NCBI GenBank assembly: GCA_019649035.1
Contig: BMAT01009300.1
Location: 227,351 to 257,260 of the forward strand
Direction: 5' to 3'
Length of the DNA: 29,910 nucleotides
Source of the DNA: Elysia marginata
Taxonomy: Eukaryota; Mollusca; Gastropoda; Plakobranchidae
Below, piece after piece: positions 20,537 to 29,590 of the stretch. Each line of letters opens with the position of its first letter. Position 1 is the stretch's first letter. The notes under the pieces were generated by a model. The model saw only the letters and a program-made list of their open reading frames with translations, searched no databases and was not told where the DNA came from. The position numbers and the translations under genes are program-made.

Positions 20537-20826
20537 TTGGCTCTGTGGCTTAGCGGTAAGACACTCGCTCAGATATCGGGAGGTGCGTGGTTCGATTCCC
20601 GGCCAAGTCAAACCAAGGACTTTAAACTTGGTATCAGCAGCTGATCCGCCTAGTGTCTGGCATTATGGATTTAGTGTTAAGTCTGGTCGGCCCGGTGTCA
20701 GGATAATGTGGTGTATGCAAGCGCTCCTTACATCACAGTGTGACAGCAAGCTTTCAATTGTCCCGAGCGCCGTCTCTGATATAAACTTGTAGTTGAAAAG
20801 AGACGTTAAAAGTCAAACAACCAACC
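20537..20826 (+). mobile_element. Complete tRNA-derived SINE
   Basis: A 290-base element with every expected part. The tRNA-like head has box A TGGCTTAGCGG (20546-20556) and box B GGTTCGATTCC (20589-20599). A central body follows. The 3' part carries GCGCCGTCTCTGATATAA and TTGAAAAGAGACGTTAAAAG, and the tail is CAAACAACCAACC. The 3' block looks like the conserved 3' region I associate with widespread mollusc and marine-invertebrate SINEs, but I cannot assign the superfamily (Nin-DC or Meta type) without alignment. It needs a partner LINE for reverse transcription and has no coding capacity. Its perfect 15-base target duplication says the insertion is fairly recent compared with the decayed LINE it interrupts. 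Confidence 0.92.
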
Positions 20827-20841
20827 AACATCTTCTCTCGA
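20827..20841. repeat. Target-site duplication, right copy
   Basis: Right-hand copy of AACATCTTCTCTCGA, identical to 20522-20536. Confidence 0.92.
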
Positions 20842-20960
20842 AGGACTGTCAAGATTGAATGACAGCGGTAAGGAGTTATGAGCAGACAAAAATTAAACCT
20901 TAGGACTGCACAGCTCAAAGTAACAGGTTAAACCATACCCCCTTACCGCTGTAATGGAGA
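20842..20960 (-). mobile_element. Flank of the interrupted LINE, with short inverted repeat
   Basis: This sequence was contiguous with the LINE before the SINE inserted. It holds an exact 12-base inverted repeat, ACAGCGGTAAGG at 20862-20873 and its complement at 20941-20952. Its own LINE origin is not provable by eye: no clear ORF2 motif is visible, so the LINE may end near here. Confidence 0.35.
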
Positions 20961-22866
20961 CTCGATCAGCTGAGGTTTTCGGGCTTTTTATTAAAAAAAA
21001 AATTATTGCTGTTCCGCTTGACGCTTGCCATGATTTTGCACGATGTATTTGAGCATATGAAAAACTCTTTGGCGAATCCTGCCGATTTCATTAAAAAGGA
21101 CTTTTTTTCAGGAAAACCTGCTGATACCAGAGAGTATTTTCTCTAGTGGCGTTTAAGAGAGATAATATGATAGGTTCAAACTTACAGATTAATAAACCTA
21201 AACAAGAAAAACAAAATTAGCCCGAAATAAACGAGACTAACATAACTTTCGCCTCTAATACATTCACGTTTTACAAACTTGGCTTTGCTCTTTGTGTAAA
21301 TTTGTATCATTAAAACAATGTAAAACTTTTCTTAGCTTGTTAAAGTTTCTTATTCTTTAATTGTTTTTTGCATATGCCTACCTTTGCTAGATTTTTATAA
21401 CAGTTTACCTTCTTGTAAACGCTTGTTAAAACACGAAATCAATGACGCTTCAGCCGCTCAATATAACATTTGCACTCTCTTTCTCTAAGTTTTCGTGGTT
21501 TTATACTATTTAGTTAAAGCACTCTGCTCCCAAAACATCTTCCTAATCTTTACAGATGTTTTATCACCAAACATAAGAAAAATGTCAACTGCAGTCCTCT
21601 TGGAGCTAAATAAATAAAGACTTTGATCTCTAAAGATATGAAATTAAGATCACAGATTTTTTTTAAAGGACACACCAAGCAGAGGAAGAGCCTTATAGGA
21701 AGAATCTGCCTTTTTGAAAAGAATGACCAAACAGAAGCGGCATGATGTACTCATGGGCCCCTAATGTATTTAAAATTTTACTAGATCATTTTCAATGTGG
21801 GTTGCGCAAAAGCCCAACAAAACCAAGGTGCTTAAATTCTATTCACAATGGGTTTTATAATATTTTTAAATGTACTTCTAACTGCTGTATTTCTTTGGAG
21901 TATTTCCTCAATGATTGAGGTTTTAAAACTTAAAAGATGCTGAGAATTTAAAGAGCTGCATACTCAAACCATTTCCTGGAAGTAAACATAGAGTCTTATA
22001 GACTTGTAAAATCTGAAAAACATAATGTCAATTAGATCCTGATTTTGATGGCTGATAACACAATTTAACTGACGCAAACAAAATGAAGCCTTGCAAAATC
22101 GTTTGTAAATTTCTCTTATAAAATCGTTTGTACCTTTCTTACATTAATCTATTTATCTCGCATTCTAAGGTTACGTGATAAAAAGACCATGTAAAATATA
22201 GGGCTAACACATTATAATCTTAAAATTATGTCCTTCACATCTGGAGAGTATAAGAAAAAAATCGTGACATTTCTCTTTGCCTGTCCTTGAGTAAAAAAAT
22301 TTTAATTAGGGCTTATAAATGACAAAAGCCGGCATTTACTAATAGGTGGAAAGAGTGTGAGGCCAAGATATTGTGACATATAATTAGCCTTGGGCAAAAA
22401 GAACGAGGGGTGCGGGCGGCACACTTTACTAGTTGGTCACTGTGTCCCATAACACTCTTTCAACCAGTGACAATGAAGGTCAAGTTCGCTACTTTAAGTT
22501 CAATGATATCTGGAGAAAAGTGTGTGAAAAACTATTGGTTTTGACATTCACTTCACATGAACACTAATTTGTTAAAGTTAAGCTTTTCATTTTCCACTTA
22601 AAGTTTTTATTTTGTGCTGTAAAATTTTGTTTAATTGTGTGATAAATTTTTTAAAAAGATAATTCTAGTAGACGTAAACATAGGCAAAAAAGGACGAAAT
22701 AATTATATCTTGGCATGGGAAAGCAGTAAGTCAAGCGAATAAGGAAGGAAACGGCAAAGCGATCTAACTTTTTGTCAATAATTATTGAAGGCGCTTAATG
22801 TCATGAGGAAAAAAAAAGAGAGCACTTTTTTCACTTTCTAGGTCAATCTCCGCCTTTTTGCGATCC

Positions 22867-22869
<3 letters not shown>
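20961..22869. other. No gene seen; AT-rich
   Basis: About 1.9 kb of AT-rich DNA without open frames of interest. AAAATCGTTTGTA is repeated about 25-30 bases apart near 22096-22133. No element could be named. Confidence 0.5.

Positions 22870-22908
<39 letters not shown>
22870..22908. repeat. (CT)n microsatellite
   Basis: Clean CT dinucleotide tract of about 19 units. It is one of the few pyrimidine tracts on the plus strand; most tracts in the window are purine. Confidence 0.95.
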
Positions 22909-22910
<2 letters not shown>

Positions 22911-23645
22911 ATCATTTCTCTAACTCAATATCTCTTTGTACTATCTGTCTCACTCTCTTGATGTTTGATGTTTTGTTTCCTCTCGCCACTCCTCGTCTCA
23001 ATACTCTAACTTTGTTTCTTCGTCGCCCTTTCGATCTTTTTTTCTCTTTTTTCTTCTATCCTCTATCTTGAATCTCTTAAAGCTGCAACGCTAATGGGAA
23101 ATAGTATGACCTTGTCTTTTGAAATGAAATACAATTATTACCAAGAACAAAAAAACAAGGTGCGATTTCAGTCAGAAAAGCAACGTTTTTTTTCTGTTGA
23201 CAAATCCAAGAGTTGGAATTAATTAAATCATTTTTGCGACACATAATTATTTATCTGTTTCTTGCTTTGCGTCTAAGTGAGAAACATTTCAAATTCTTAA
23301 TGAAAACAAAATGAGAATATCTGCTAGTGTGGTAAGCCATCAGTTAGGAAATGCGAGATAGTTTGATTAAGGGCGAACTTTGTATTTAATTACAGTGTAA
23401 TAGTAATAAGTAATACAAATTAATGCCTCAACACATTTTTCTTTAGATCTAGATCTAGATGTGAGCAATGATGGTGAGAACGAGAAGCGCACCACTGCTG
23501 ATTAGATACACAATATTATCTGAGCAGATATTTTTAAGATCAACATTATACATTTTGCGCAATTTTCGCACCGCACATAAAAGTTCTTTTTGTTTTGAAA
23601 AGGAGTGAAGGAAAAAAAAGTTGGACGTAATAACACGTTTTTCTT
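22909..23645. other. No gene seen
   Basis: CT-rich decay of the microsatellite to about 23060, then AT-rich DNA with a double TAGATCTA (23444-23457). No gene recognised. Confidence 0.5.
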
Positions 23646-23891
23646 CATAATCTATCTACTGAGGCGGTGCACATTAAGATAATATTGCGTTTCGCTATCA
23701 AAATGGCGGACGCTCCCGGAAGTTAAGAGTAAAACTCTTTTGCGCAATTGATCTATGGGGCCCTAATTCACGTAGAAACGCGTAGATCCATAGCGCGAAA
23801 GAGTTATACTCTTAACTTCTGGGACCGTCCACCTCTTTGATTGCCAAACGCAATATTTTCGTAATGTGTACAGCCTCAACAGAACCCTATG
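23646..23891. mobile_element. Imperfect long inverted repeat, MITE-like
   Basis: The left arm (about 23646-23760) is mirrored by the right arm (about 23780-23891). Shared words from outside in are GAGGC.GT, CACATTA, AATATTGCGTTT, ATCAAA, GGACG, GAAGTTAAGAGTA, AACTCTTT and CGC..GATCTA. Arms of about 110 bases with perhaps 80% identity suggest an older foldback MITE. The left arm keeps AAAATGGCGGACGC and CCCGGAAGT, which match YY1-like and ETS-like core sites; the right arm has lost both. Exact ends and target duplication were not resolved. Two minus-strand open frames overlap the right part and are probably incidental. Confidence 0.7.
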
Positions 23892-24841
23892 CGTAGTCTC
23901 TTTCAACATGAAGGGCAAACTGATCAAATAATAATTGGCTATGATAAAAAGCTGAAAACATACAGACAAGCAAATCACCATATTTTTGTCCGCACTTGTC
24001 AGGTAGTGCATGTTTTACAAGCAAATAATAAAAAAGTAATGTTTTCTTGATTAAATTGTCTCGCGAGTAGCCCAAATGAGTCGGAAATCGGGTATTTTGA
24101 CACGAGAAAATGCCTCTTTAAAAGTAGGCAATTATATCATACTTTTTTCTTCTTTTAAATCTTAAAAACGTTCTAGTATTTATACATAAAATTGTGATGA
24201 TTTCAGAAAATCTGTAACGTTCGGAAGCTAAAAAAATGCACCTATCAACTCTTTAGAATGTGAAAATAACGACATGCGACTCTTTTTCCGAGGCTTCGAG
24301 AAATTTGATAAGTTCAGGCGTTAGCTGATAAATACGCAGAGTTATATGCTTGTTGAGCAGAATTAGACCTCTGGATCATAATACCAGCGCTGCTGACCTG
24401 CAATTATTAGTTAAAAAATAAGATAAAACCGGAATTTCACCTTCACGACAAAAATAAGTTCTTATGTTACAACTGGTCACAGATCAACACTTTTCAAAAA
24501 AAAAAACCAAATAAAACCAGCACCTTTATAAGGCAGACATGTCTAATATTTATAAACAACGGAGACATTACACATGAATGCACTAAGATTCTGTTTGTCA
24601 CGTTACCCTTCCAAATGAGTCAAATGGCGCAAAGTTCACATTAAAGATCGTTGATATTTTGAACGATGTATTTTTTCAGCTTTGAAACCTTGAAACTTGC
24701 GTGAAATTACAAAACTATTGTACAAAGATATTAGAACTGGTTTTGATTTAAAATGCAGAAAAAAAATTAAGAAAAGTTTGCTTTTAGTAGGCGTTTCTTC
24801 ATAATAATATTACCGACATCCGACTTGTTTTGACTGGCTTT
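23892..24841. other. No gene seen
   Basis: AT-rich DNA. No coding or RNA features recognised. Confidence 0.5.
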
Positions 24842-24990
24842 GAGACACACAGAAGAGTTTACTTTATGCTTCGAGACATACTGAAGAGGTTACTTTGTAC
24901 CTCGCGACATAAATAAGAGGTTACTTTATGCTTCGAGACATAAAGAAGAGGTTACTTTATGCTTCGAGACATACAGAAGAGTTTACTTGA
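24842..24990. repeat. 31-bp minisatellite, about 4.7 copies
   Basis: Units start at 24842, 24873, 24904, 24935 and 24966, each of the form GAGACATA.AGAAGAGGTTAC followed by TTTATGCTTC. Copies differ at a few positions. Copies four and five are nearest each other, so the array probably grew at its right end. Confidence 0.92.
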
Positions 24991-25204
24991 TAACAGTTAT
25001 TTTTTAACTAGCTATCTATAGGTGCCTCTCGAATTTACTCTAGCATGGGTGCCATTTATTTTTAGTTCTTTTAAATTTTTTAAATCTGAGAAACTATAAG
25101 AAAATTTGAGTGGCACCCTTGCTGACTCTAAAGCCGCCTTTTAGGACTGATAGAATGTAGACCGCATGTGTTTGCATAACGTATTTTTGTGGTGGGTGCT
25201 GCCC
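24991..25204. other. No gene seen
   Basis: AT-rich DNA. GGGTGCCATTTATTT (about 25048) and GAGTGGCACCCTTGC (about 25108) form a short imperfect inverted repeat. Confidence 0.4.
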
Positions 25205-25207
25205 TTA

Positions 25208-25735
25208 AGGTCCGTTTAAACAGAGCGCGAACACGGTATTTCGTCCTGGAAGGGTTTAGTGATGTTATAGATGAACCGTTCTTGTAGAGCGCGAACGCGA
25301 ATGCGAACAAATATCTATTCGCGCAGTCGACCGCTGACATTGCCCCCACATCGAAATTTCCAGAACACGCAGCGATTTTCTTGTATCAAACAATCAGCTA
25401 GTACCAACTCCCTTGCATCATTTCCAAAATTAGAACATGGACCTGCAGAGTCAGACACGGAGGATATTATTTTATACACAAAATTTTCTAATTAAATAGT
25501 ATACACCTGTTTGGTGTGTATAGCATTAGAATGAACTATGGCATATGATTCTGAAATGAACAGTTGGAAAAAAAATCGACTTAAAAAAAATGCGCTCCGC
25601 CTCAGAAGCTCGACGGTTTTTTCGCGTTGGTGTTCGCGCTTTGCGCTCTATTTCAATGGCTAGACTAGTAAAAAAAAAGCCACGTTCAGGTTCGCATTGG
25701 CCGCGTTCGCGTTCACACTCTGTATAAACTGATAT
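25208..25735. mobile_element. Inverted-repeat DNA transposon derivative with TTA flanks
   Basis: The left end AGGTCCGTTTAAACAGAGCG matches the reverse complement of the right end, ATATCAGTTTATACAGAGTG. The identical core is GTTTA.ACAGAG followed by a GAACGCG-type motif. The trinucleotide TTA lies directly outside both ends (25205-25207, 25736-25738), as expected for PIF/Harbinger-type insertion. Subterminal GCGAACGCGAA words recur on the left and, inverted, on the right. There is no transposase frame; the open frames inside (25128-25349, 25271-25495) are made by the CpG-rich words. The superfamily is inferred from the flank size only. Confidence 0.6.
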
Positions 25736-26075
25736 TTACTTTGACCACTAGAGAGGAAAAAGGTTCGAAGATAAAATTTAAACCAAACAACTACTTCTTG
25801 CAGGTATTAATTCAGAATATAAGATTTACTAAAACTGCTCTAAAGATGAAGCAACTAAATATGTCAAAAGGTCTCTATAATGACGCATATATCTCAAGTG
25901 TAGGAGTTTATGATGTTTATTAAAAAAAAACGCACAAAAATGTTGAATACGTGTTAAAGAAATAAAACCTTATAATGTTAAGAAAGAATTCCGCGTTTTC
26001 GAGACAAGAAAGTACACCATGGCTCTAAACATAGGTTATTGCGTGACTATTAAGTCTAAAAGGGTATGGGACTCT

Positions 26076-26083
26076 GTCGTTAT
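26076..26083. repeat. 8-bp target-site duplication, left copy
   Basis: GTCGTTAT, repeated exactly at 26315-26322 on the other side of the foldback element. Confidence 0.82.
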
Positions 26084-26314
26084 GGGTCCTACTAAAATGC
26101 GAAAAGACACAAAAAATGCGAAAAGACACGAAACGACACGAAAAGACACGAAAAGACATGAAAAGACATCTTTTCGCGTCTTTTCGCGTCTATTCGTGTC
26201 TTTTCTTGTCTTTTCGCGTCTTTTCGCGTCTATTCAAACGTCTTTTCGTGTCTTTTCGTGTCTTTTCGCGTCTTTTCACGTCTTTTCGCGTCTTTTCGGG
26301 TTTTAGTGACACCG
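26084..26314. mobile_element. Foldback element built of inverted decamers
   Basis: A 231-base element flanked by an exact 8-base duplication. The termini are imperfect inverted repeats: the left reads GGGTCCTACTAAAATGCGAA and the right, reversed, CGGTGTCACTAAAACCCGAA, with 19 of 25 positions shared. From 26101 to 26169 the unit GAAAAGACAC occurs six times. At 26169/26170 orientation flips and about 12.5 units of its complement (CTTTTCGTGT, mostly as CTTTTCGCGT) run to 26298. The arms are therefore unequal, 73 and 145 bases. The design, inverted arms made of a 10-bp tandem unit, is that of foldback elements such as Drosophila FB; an 8-base duplication fits hAT and is close to the 9 of Mutator-like elements. 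Open frames at 26019-26306 and 26116-26346 just translate the decamers. It has no coding capacity. Confidence 0.85.
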
Positions 26315-26322
26315 GTCGTTAT
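26315..26322. repeat. 8-bp target-site duplication, right copy
   Basis: GTCGTTAT, identical to 26076-26083. Confidence 0.82.
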
Positions 26323-26739
26323 TCACCACAGCATTCAGTCTGTTAAGAAAACCACCAATGAGAGGTATTATATCGTTAATCTTGATTTATCTTATTTTTG
26401 CTCCACTCAATATCCATGGATGTTCAGTTACTGAATTTCAAGTTAGTCAACTCAGCCATTGGGCTCCTTTTTCCTTATAAGATTTGTCTTTACATCAGTT
26501 TTGAATGCGCAAAAAAACCCCTAAAAAGCTATTTTCAGATTTCTCATCGATTAGGACAAGAGCAACCTGAAATCGCGGTCTTGCGTGTTTGCGTAAAACT
26601 GCGTAGTAAGGAAATGACTCGTGTCGCGTAAACATTAAAAAACAATTAGGGCTCTGGAAGAAGCAGAAAAAAGAAAAATGGGTGAATTGTTCCAAACAAG
26701 GGCAAACGAACTGCGTAACAGGAAGAACAATTTTGGGTA
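26323..26739. other. No gene seen
   Basis: The plus-strand open frame at 26398-26631 has no recognisable domain or splice support. Confidence 0.45.
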
Positions 26740-27090
26740 TATCACAGAGATAGAGAGAGAGACAGACAGACAGACCGAGACAGAGAGAGAGAGACAGACA
26801 AACAGACAGGCAGAGTCAGACAGACAGACAGATAGACATACAGACAGACAAACAGAGAGAGACAGAGACAAAATAGAGAGAGAGAAAGAGAGAGACGAAA
26901 AAAGATACAAAGGGAGAGTAGATAATACAAAAGAGATAGAGAGAGAAAAGGCTGAGTGAAGAGGCAAGTAGAGTAAAAAAGAGAGATAAAAATAGACAGA
27001 TAGATATATAGATAGATAGAGAGACACACATACACACAGACAGAGAAAGAGACAGAGATAGACAGACAGAGGCCTCTGAGGGAGACAGAG
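26740..27090. repeat. GACA/GA/GATA compound purine block
   Basis: Imperfect GACA units dominate 26760-26870, GA 26874-26895, mixed purine sequence to 26990, then GATA (26997-27021) and GACA again to 27070. Ser/Leu/Cys-rich minus frames across it are artefacts. Confidence 0.93.
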
Positions 27091-27619
27091 AGAAGGTTGT
27101 GAACATCACGTTTAGAAACGCAATAGTTCTGCCCCAGACAGCAGACAAGACTTTTTACTGTTAAAAAAAAACCCAGCAAAAGTGAGAAAAATGCCCACTG
27201 AGTATTCAGCTTTATAAGCCTTTTGATCGTTGCGTAGCGAATGTGGCTACGGTTATCTTGGCTAGATAAAGCGTTATATCTAGACGGACGTGTGTGACAC
27301 ACCGGAATTGTTATGCGTCCGTGGGTTTGAAAATCGTATCAATATACATGTCTACGTTTTTTGGCATAAATTTACTTTCATCTCAAGGGCTCTTTACTTT
27401 TTTTTTTAATTTTAACTTTCCCTGAAAAAAAGATCAAATTTTATTTATGTATTTATCCTGATAAATATTTTCTGAGTTTTGAAAAATTTTACTCTAAAAA
27501 GTTTGTATTTATGTTAGTATCTGAGAACTTATCAGGAAAGAAGACTTGTATACAGAAATGGTTGGGGACGATGATCAAATTTAGACATACTTATTCCCAT
27601 TTCTGATACGTTTCCATAA
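27091..27619. other. No gene seen
   Basis: AT-rich DNA. A small palindrome GTGTGTGACACAC lies within ACGGACG...CGTCCGT near 27282-27322. Nothing else assigned. Confidence 0.45.
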
Positions 27620-27655
27620 AATTCAATTCAATAGTTTTATTAAATCAGAGGCCAA
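27620..27655 (-). mobile_element. Possible retroelement 3' terminus
   Basis: On the minus strand the sequence reads AATAAAACTATTGAATTGAA, a poly(A)-signal word followed by TTGAA units. That pattern closes many invertebrate non-LTR retrotransposons. The upstream body would lie at 27656 to about 28000 but I recognise no ORF2 motif there. Confidence 0.28.
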
Positions 27656-28464
27656 TTCATCATTATAGAAAAACATACAATCTTCCAATACAGTTGCCAA
27701 GAAGAATTATCAAGTTATGCACAAATATAGCTTAACCATTTTTGAACTCTTTTCACAGGTTAAAAAAGTTCTTTAAACTTAGGATCAACAGCATCCCTGG
27801 CTAGAACGTAATGCGACATTTAACAAAATGGGCCATAATCTCTTTTGTGTTTTACCAGAGTGAGTAGTACTTTAGAGACGTAACCATATTAGTTATCTTT
27901 ATTAAGATAAACTTAAGAGCTTAGTACCATAATTAGGCTCCGTCTTTCTGCACTCTGGGAAACATTCAATGAGTTCCATACAACCTAGACTTAATAAAAC
28001 TGTAAAAATACACATGAACTACTCAGGAAATGACTAATAAAATAGAAATGTCGAAATCCCGTCGCGTGACCTAGATGGTCACAGTGATGGCTGCATGTAC
28101 ATTTATTTCATTCTTTCTCTCTCCGTCTTTTCCTCTATATGTATCCACCTCACCATCGTTCTGTCGCAGTGTATTTTTCTATGAAACGTGTCTCCATGTT
28201 TATTATTTTTTCTCGGTCTGTCTAACTGTCGATCTGTCAGGCTGTGCCTTTGTTTAGCTAAAGTTCCCAACAGCTTCTTTGAGATGTTTAGACAGAGTCT
28301 GACTGCCGTCCTCTTTCTTTTTGTCTGTCTTTTGTTTTCTTGGCGGTCGCCGATGGTGTTAATCCTTTTGTTAGCATCTGTCTTAATCCGGGCCGCAGTC
28401 GCACTGGCCAGACACCCGACCGTGAGAAGATGTTGCAATCTTTGTTATTATTTTTTTTATATAG
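27656..28464. other. No confident gene
   Basis: AT-rich to about 28070, then a segment open in several frames on both strands up to 28440 with higher G+C. None of these frames shows a domain I recognise. The segment could be an unrecognised repeat or the intron side of the exon candidate that follows. Confidence 0.35.
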
Positions 28465-28609
28465 AATTTCAGTTAAACCAGCCCAATATGAATATTTGGT
28501 TAACAAAGAGAACGAGTCGTCTGTCGCAAATGTAATATCTAAAGCCTTTGATATTATGGACAACGCATTTTCTAAACCCCCAAACGATATAAATCGTGCT
28601 ACATTATGA
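28465..28609 (+). other. Possible terminal exon, unrecognised
   Basis: A T-rich tract ends in TTTTTTTTATATAG at 28464, a fair splice acceptor. The frame that follows reads about 47 residues without low complexity (ISVKPAQYEYLVNKENESSV, then ANVISKAFDIMDN, AFSKPPNDINRATL) and stops at TGA 28607-28609. Composition is protein-like (mixed charged and hydrophobic). I recognise no family, and no AATAAA follows closely. A 25-base near-repeat (AAATCGTGCTA.ATTATGAAA) spans the stop. Confidence 0.22.
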
Positions 28610-29469
28610 AAATAGAAATCGTGCTAAATTATGAAAAAAAAAGATTTCTGGAAAAATATTAGAAATTCTTTTAATTGAAAATCGTATTGTAGTAGAATGG
28701 GAGGTAAACTTTCAGCCAGAAAAGCCTTTTTTGTGGGAGGCTTAAAAATTGCGAACATCGGCCTATCCATTTCAAATCACATTGAATTGATGTAAGAGGG
28801 CATTTAGAATGGTTAGTGATCTCCGCAAATAGTTATGCTTTTTTTAATTTATGGAATATCGTAGGGTCTATCCAAGTTTGTTTCTCCTTTTTAAATATAT
28901 TATGGGTTTTAATTGATCGTCGAAATGCGTTCATGAAATGACGCTTTGCGCTGGTGCTGATTAAACTTTTTATACGATGAAAAATTACAGTGCGAAAGGC
29001 AAATTCGAACAATGGTAGATTTTATGAATGATTTTTACTTCATCATGCTTTGCGCGTCATCTCTAAGTCTAATGTAAAATTTTAAGCTAAATTCAGCTGG
29101 GAAAACAATAGAATTTGAGAATGAAAATGTTCAACAATGTTCGTGTTCTAGATTTCGAATAAGGCTTTAGGCTTGCTGACAATGATAAACTGAAATGTAG
29201 ATCTACAGCTAGATTAATTTTTTTTTCTTTGAAACGGGTATGTGTGAATTATTGTCAAGCTTCAAGCCACGATTCTTCTCTTCTGTTCAAATGGTAAATG
29301 AGGCGAAAAGCTTAATGAACAAAATGAATAAAATCTAGAAGTTTTTTACATATACATTGTTTTGTTTACTGGCCTATTAGCTTATACAATTCATGTAATG
29401 GCATTTACAGATGATCTAAAAGCTTTATCTAAAGGACCGCATCGAGCTAGATCTAGATCCGGGTGAAGA
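28610..29469. other. No gene seen
   Basis: AT-rich DNA with TAGATCTA palindromes at 29198 and 29448. No other features recognised. Confidence 0.5.
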
Positions 29470-29590
29470 AGAGGAAGAGTGAGAAACAAAATGGAGAGAG
29501 AAAGAGGAGAGAGGAGAGAGATAGATAGATAGAGATAGATAGATAGTTAGAGAGAGGGAGAGAGAGAGAGAGAGAGAGAGAACAGAGAGA
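29470..29590. repeat. (GA)n / (GATA)n microsatellite
   Basis: GAAGAG, then GAGAGGA, GATA units (29519-29549) and a GA tract to about 29581. It has the same compound architecture as the block at 1-183. Confidence 0.93.

Noticed and set aside
20537-20610. Functional tRNA gene
   Set aside because: A and B boxes are present, but the arms do not pair properly and the region continues into a SINE body with target duplications.
20409-20792. Plus-strand open frame of 127 residues
   Set aside because: It runs from the antisense of the LINE into the SINE, crossing the insertion junction, so it is a chance fusion of two elements.
24842-24990. CRISPR-like array
   Set aside because: The 31-bp units are contiguous with no unique spacers, and the setting is an animal genome.
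26019-26306. Open frame of 95 residues with a 10-residue repeat
   Set aside because: The periodicity is the 10-bp decamer of the foldback element read in three phases; it flips composition at the centre of the palindrome.
28103-28438. Basic 111-residue minus-strand frame
   Set aside because: Competing open frames exist on both strands over the same bases, and none has a recognisable domain; the Arg/Lys content follows from CT-rich plus-strand sequence.
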